Positions 59,011 through 64,000 of a DNA stretch of 64,000 bases are shown here, piece by piece. The stretch covers positions 6,437,422 to 6,501,421 of the forward strand of contig OZ024790.1 of assembly GCA_964017065.1 (NCBI GenBank), read 5' to 3'. The first letter of the stretch is position 1; the number at the start of each line of letters is the position of its first letter. The position numbers were made by a program, and so were the translations under genes. Under the pieces are notes generated by a model. That model did no database searches, had not been told where the DNA came from, and saw only the letters and a list, made by a program, of their open reading frames with translations. This DNA comes from Haliclona indistincta. Taxonomy: Eukaryota; Porifera; Demospongiae; Haplosclerida; Chalinidae.

Positions 59011-61089
59011 TTATAGTTGTATTTGTTGATAAGCCTCATTGTGTTTGAGTGGTATTGTCCCTCCATAAGCTACGTTGTGTTGAGTAGTGATGGTGTGTTG
59101 TGTTATTGGTGTGTCATAGATCACTGGAGCTAGCTCAATGACTCCTCCTCCTCCTGCTGATGGTGGTGATGGTGTAGTGACTGGTGGTTTATCATGATGA
59201 GGTCTCATAACACACCACACAATGATACTAGTGATAATAGCTGTACTAATGGCTGTCACTAATACACTAACAAGAACAGAGCTGGATATTACTGTGACAA
59301 TGAGAGGAATAAAATAAATTTGGAACACACACATCAAGTATGTTGTGTTGTTATAGTGGTAACTCACTTGTTACAATAGATCCACAATCACGATCTATAT
59401 TATGATCAAGCAAATAAAATTATTTGAGCATTAAGGTTAGTCAGTACAATAATGAACTTGTATTAATTGTTGCTGAGTAAGTTTGTCAAGCAATCAGACA
59501 ACTATATAGAATGCATTTTGCATTGCAATTATAAAACCAGTTATTACTAATCTTATGTAGCAGAGCTGGGTATCTTACAGAATGATGACTCACAGACTAT
59601 GCACTACATCAGTGTTATGTGGTGTTTTACTTTTGACTAACCTGTGATACTAGGTGTAGTGGTTACATAAACAATAGAAGAACTTGTATCAACATTAGTT
59701 GAAGTTTGTATTACAGTTATTGTTGCAGTGCTTATAGGAGACAGCATCACTACATAGATGGAAATGGTGATGATGAACTGTAGTAGAAATTACATGCAGC
59801 ATTACCAGTAGCTATAGAGTCATTATATATAGGTCCAGGTCCCAGAGCATTGACAGCAAACACTGTGATATAGTAGGTTACTCCTGGTACACCAAACACT
59901 GTGTAACTATTGTGAGATGGGCTTAGTTGAGCCTGTACCACTATACTGTTATCACTGGTATTATATGACACTACATAGTGAAGGACTGGGAAGCCAGCTA
60001 TCAGTGAAGGAGGCTGAAAAAGGAAAAGATCCAGTAATCAGAATATATATTCTCACTACACTTACCTGCCATGTCACATTAATAAATGTTATTTGTAACT
60101 GAGCTATAAAGTTTAGATTACCAGGAACTGAGACAACATTAAGTACTATAGACATCACGTAAAACTGAATAAATTTTCATACCATCATATGTCACTGTGA
60201 GTTGATCACTCCATGGTCCATGTTGTCCTGTACTGTCAGTAACAGCCACAGCAAATGAGTAGTTGTGTCCACGAGTGATCAGGTCATCAGTCAGTATCAG
60301 TGACTCAGTGTTGCTAGTACTGTAGCACGAGCTAGAGCTACTGTAGTTAGTGATATTGATAGTGTAGTTGAAGACACAGTCTGTGGGTCCATTAGGAGGA
60401 GCTAGCCATGTTAATGATACTGGTGGCTTGTTGATGATACTCAGATTAGATGGTGGACTAGCTGCACCTTTAGTAGACAATGCATACACGGAATTGTTTT
60501 TATTGAGCTAGAGTGATACTTCTTCATGCATAGTTAATAATGTTAGGCAACTACTAAACATTCATGAGAAGCTTGACTACGTGTGAATGTGTGTGTTATA
60601 AGCTTGAAGTTGAATGCATTATAAGGACTAGTGTTTCTCTCTTACCTGCTAGTGTGATGGTCTCTGAGTGTGTGACGGTTGATATCAGTGATCGACAAGT
60701 GATATTATTGTCATGATCAGATAATAGAACGCTATCAATAGTAGCATTTGACATCACTGTTAATCCCACAACATGAGATACAACAGTATAGTAGACACTG
60801 GTCTGTGATGGATCATCGTATATTATGAGATCTCCTCTATACTGCCATGTTAATGGTGCTGGTACAGCATTTGGGATATTGGTCATTCTAACAATAGTAC
60901 AGTTGATAGTGACATCTTGTCCAGGACATGCTGATAGTCCACTAGCTGGTTGAACAGGATGGAGCATAACAGTGTCTTCAACTTGACCTGCCACCAGATC
61001 TGTAACAAGGTTGTAGCAGCATCTACTAGTTTATTATAATTTTAGTTACCTATAGCTAGTAGACAGACCAGCACAGTGTGTTGCAGCAT
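59011..61089 (-). CDS. R8: Ig/FN3 type I receptor with tyrosine tail
   Basis: Eight exons: 61089-61050, 60999-60646, 60467-60183, 60127-60066, 60013-59806, 59749-59642, 59394-59368, 59291-59011; 1365 nt, 454 aa. Signal peptide MLQHTVLVCLLAIG; Ig domain of the second type (HPVQPASGLSACPGQDVTIN, DNNITCRS); first FN3 PPSNLSIINKPPVSLTWLAP; second FN3 over exons 4-5; Ser/Thr stalk; TM VLVSVLVTAISTAIITSIIV; tail of about 65 residues with a PPVTTPSPPSAGGGG linker and Tyr420 (YDTP), Tyr437 (NVAYGG) and Tyr449 (NEAYQQI). Tail identical in sequence to R7. YDTP fits the YDxP preference of Nck/Crk-type SH2 domains and NxxY resembles PTB sites; partners are not known. Confidence 0.88.
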
Positions 61090-61231
61090 CTTTCCAGTTC
61101 AGTAAACACGCTCGACTTATGTTTATCAAAACTACCACACCCACCTCATCAAACCATTGATCAATGAATAAAATTATTAGTTCTTATATGCACTACAGTA
61201 GTCAAAATATACATGAATAATATTATTTATT

Positions 61232-62235
61232 TTATAGTTGTAGTTGTTGATAAGCCTCATTTTGTTTGAGTGGTATTGTCCCTCCATAAGCTACATTGTG
61301 TTGAGTAGTGATGGTGTGTTGTGTTATTGGTGTGTCATAGATCACTGGAGCTAGCTCAATGACTCCTCCTCCTCCTCCTCCTACTGCTGATGGTGGTGGT
61401 GTGGTGACTGGTGGTTTATCATGATGAGGTCTCATAACACACCACACAATAATACTAGTGATAATAGCTGTACTGATCACTGATACTATCAATACACCAA
61501 CGAGAACAGAGCTGGCTATTACTGTGACAATGAGAGAAGAATATGCAACATTAATGACAGAATACAATTCGCTGCAGCAGCTAGGTTGACAGTTAGTTTA
61601 GGTACTTCTTGTTGTTATAACTCACTAGCTGCATTGTTCTCGACTGGTTGTACTGCATCTGATGTGCTAGCACATGTCACTATCTGTGTTGTACTGCAGA
61701 TCTCGTACTCTGTAACTATGCTATATATGAACAACAGTTATGACACGAAGAAGTAAACTTACAACTAGTTGTAGAGATGACTTGATAAGAGCTTTTCATC
61801 ATAACAGAATCAGTATATATTAGTGTATTAGTTGAAAATTGTGTTGAAGTGATTGTGGGAAGCAGTAGAACTGAATAAATGGTCTCATGATAATCACATG
61901 ATGATGTATTTATCTCACTGTTCACTATAGAGTATCCATTGATAGGTCCTTGTCCCAGAGCATTGACAGCAAACACTGTAATATAGTAGGTTACTCCTGG
62001 TGCACCAGACGTGTAGCTAGTCATAGAAGAGTTCACTTGTGTGTGTGTCAGTGTGCTGTTATCACTGGTATTATAAGACACTACATAGTGAAAGACTGGG
62101 AAACCATCTAGAGGCTAAAGCAACAAAAATAAATAATTGTTAGTATCAATGTCATTAATTATTGCATTCATACCTGCCATAGCACATTAATATTTGTTAG
62201 TTGTAACTGTACTATGAAGCTCACAATATCAGGAA
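61232..62235 (-). pseudogene. R9: 5'-truncated R copy with intact inner half
   Basis: Exons 62235-62174, 62114-61919, 61870-61766, 61709-61626, 61521-61232 are open: both halves of the second FN3, a third type of stalk (TITSTQFSTNTLIYTD; EYEICSTTQIVTCAS, with two Cys) shared only with R6, TM, and a complete three-tyrosine tail ending NEAYQQLQL. The exon near 61766 needs a weak donor (GTTGTA); the stronger GTAAGT three bases on would create a stop. Upstream, where the first FN3 exon should begin (about 62290), the sequence passes into a MITE. Signal peptide, Ig and first FN3 are absent from the window. Confidence 0.78.
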
Positions 62236-62299
62236 CTGTGGTAATGGACAGAGTATAATTTTCAAGAATTCATAAATAATTAGATAGTCCATATCATCA

Positions 62300-62702
62300 C
62301 AAGAAAATTAAAAAGATTTCTATCGAAATCAAAAGGATGTAGTGATGAAGAAATCTACTACTGGTCCACAATGTAAACCAACAAGGAACAACCATGGAAT
62401 GGTAACACGATTGACTTGCTAACAGACCATAGATCCCTACATCAGTGGCTGCTGTGGCTGACTATAGCTAGTTCAGCTAGTTGCTGTTGACTGACACATG
62501 GCGTGCATTGAATTGAATTCAGCTTGTGACAAAAATATTGATCTTATGTACAGCCACTGATGTAGGGATCTATGGTCTGTTAGCAAGTCAATCGTGTTAC
62601 CATTCCATGGTTGTTCCTTGTTGGTTTACATTGTGGACCAGTAGTAGATTTCTTCATCACTACATCCTTTTGATTTCGATAGAAATCTTTTTAATTTTCT
62701 TG
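62300..62702. mobile_element. 403 bp foldback MITE, intact copy
   Basis: Arms of about 150 bp from CAAGAAAATTAAAAAGATTT, nearly perfect; includes GATCCCTACATCAG / CTGATGTAGGGATC. Full-length relative of the split copy at 44810-45825. Confidence 0.92.
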
Positions 62703-63948
62703 TTTGTGTCCTTTTTTCTTTTTCAGTGAAGTGCAGTTCAATATCATGCATGTACTGAGCCGTCTTTGTTTCCACCATTAGTTTACTTTTACTGTTGTTG
62801 ATGCCTTTTCTTTATAATTATTACAGCTAAAAATTGATTGTCATATCAGTTCGCCTACGCAGTGCATACGAGCCCCGCCCACACTTGCTTGTACACGTAC
62901 ACACGTAGGACAGGTTATTATTATTTATTATTATTATTCACTTCACAACAATCAATAGAGTGATTGTTGAAGGACAACACATATAGTGAAGCCTAGTATA
63001 GATAAGTTCCATTAAGAGAAAGGTGAGCAGGAAGAACAAGGGCATAAAAAGTGGTAGGAACATGGAAATAATCTGGCAAGCGCAGAATAGTGATCCTACA
63101 CGAGCTTACCATTCTTCGAAGACTCCAGACAAATAAATTATGTGTTCTCTGTGATTGATACGGCGCGACGATACTCAAGCTGGTGCTTGGTCACGTGCGC
63201 TAACCACTGCTTGGTCACGTGCGTATTGCGCAATCACAATAATGGCGTCTAACACTTAGCTGACAATTATTATTATTATTATTATTGAGAACACACACCA
63301 ACATAGGTGCATAATTATAATTATGAAGTTAGAATAGTCCGGAGCATTAGTTCAGTATCAGAAGTACCATGAATAATGTCAAGATTCCTTTTCAAAAAAG
63401 GGCGAACAACAGCAGCACAATATTTATCATCATCATGGTAGATTTTCAAAAATTGCGACCCAAACACAGAATTGAGACCAGCGAAAGAATACACCAGAAC
63501 AGATGAATCACGAAAAACAGCACGAACAAGCAGATTCGATGGATCATGATCGAGAAGTCGCAGAATTTATATCGCCGTTTCGCTAAAAACGAAGTTCGAA
63601 AGGCACCTGCCAGGAGAATTTCACGACTGGTCGTGGGTGTTTTGGTCTCGGCACTGCTCGCATAAAGGCGCTAGGCGCGCTGAAGAAAGAAAGAAAGAAG
63701 AAGAAAACGAAGATGACGAAACTCGATTTTCACCGTTTCCAGGTTCGTCACCTTAGTAACAATTTCGAGCGATCTCCTTGCTACTGTAAGATGGGGCAAC
63801 GCTAGAGAGCAGATCTAAGTGTCTTTGGACGTTTAAAATTCATCACCAGGCGAAATATCAGCGTTTGAACGCTAATACATTGTATGTAGCCGCCATCTTG
63901 TTTTCTCGTTCATCCCTACATAGGGAGTCACTACCGTGCCTCCCTAAT
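62703..63948. repeat. copy of C2 intron 1 sequence
   Basis: Matches 45826-46675 in the same orientation, with added (TTA)n tracts near 62920-62940 and 63265-63285 and an inserted stretch at about 63290-63530. In C2 the next feature is the Ig exon, so a third C-type gene may begin just beyond the right edge. The last 50 bp diverge from C2. Confidence 0.8.
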
Positions 63949-64000
63949 ATAAATTTTTAGTTCACGTACAGCTGTTATTATTAATCCTGAGGATAAACAG

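Overview
This window reads as the nuclear genome of an intron-rich, compact animal, most likely a sponge (demosponge-like). The basis is spliced metazoan genes with mostly short GT-AG introns, ortholog-grade PIF1 and INPP4 genes, a large local family of Ig/FN3 receptors, and many foldback and MITE-type DNA transposons. The phylum is inference; the animal, intron-rich character is visible directly. I rebuilt gene models by hand from splice sites. Six complete genes (INPP4, R1, R4, R7, R8 and the pair C1/C2 counted by type) give exon sums divisible by three.

Left third (1-14.3 kb): a PIF1 helicase (minus strand, C-terminus off the left edge) is head-to-head with a 35-exon inositol polyphosphate 4-phosphatase (INPP4, plus strand, about 1114 aa, PH + C2-like + CX5R active site). 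Their coding starts are only 340 bp apart. INPP4 introns are full of CT tracts, minisatellites and small inverted repeats.

Receptor cluster (15.2-62.3 kb): nine copies (R1-R9, all minus strand) of an undescribed type I membrane receptor family. The parts are signal peptide, Ig, FN3, second FN3 split over two exons, Ser/Thr-rich stalk, one TM helix and a cytoplasmic tail with three conserved tyrosines. R1, R4, R7 and R8 are intact. R9 is 5'-truncated. R2, R3, R5 and R6 are broken. Signal peptide/Ig types and stalk types occur in different combinations, and exon 3 is nearly invariant. Two plus-strand genes (C1, C2) encode a second Ig/FN3 receptor type with a novel membrane-proximal module and a short tail. 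C2 and R4 start 145 bp apart in a divergent pair; the C1/R1 equivalent has been pushed apart by four inverted-repeat elements.

The layout shows a direct duplication of roughly 20 kb. The block [INPP4 3' end - R - C - broken R - R] at 13.2-33.2 kb recurs from 37.9 kb. The copy carries an orphan set of the last four INPP4 exons, including the catalytic cysteine. Between the two copies lies an intact single-exon CYP20-like cytochrome P450.

Mobile DNA: a Merlin-type transposon with a decayed transposase (28.6-30.5 kb), a Pack-MULE-like element carrying a captured SAP-like exon (17.5-18.5 kb), a 1.4 kb palindrome (25.9-27.4 kb) and several other foldback elements, nearly all inside introns or intergenic parts of the receptor cluster. 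I saw no rRNA, tRNA or CRISPR array.
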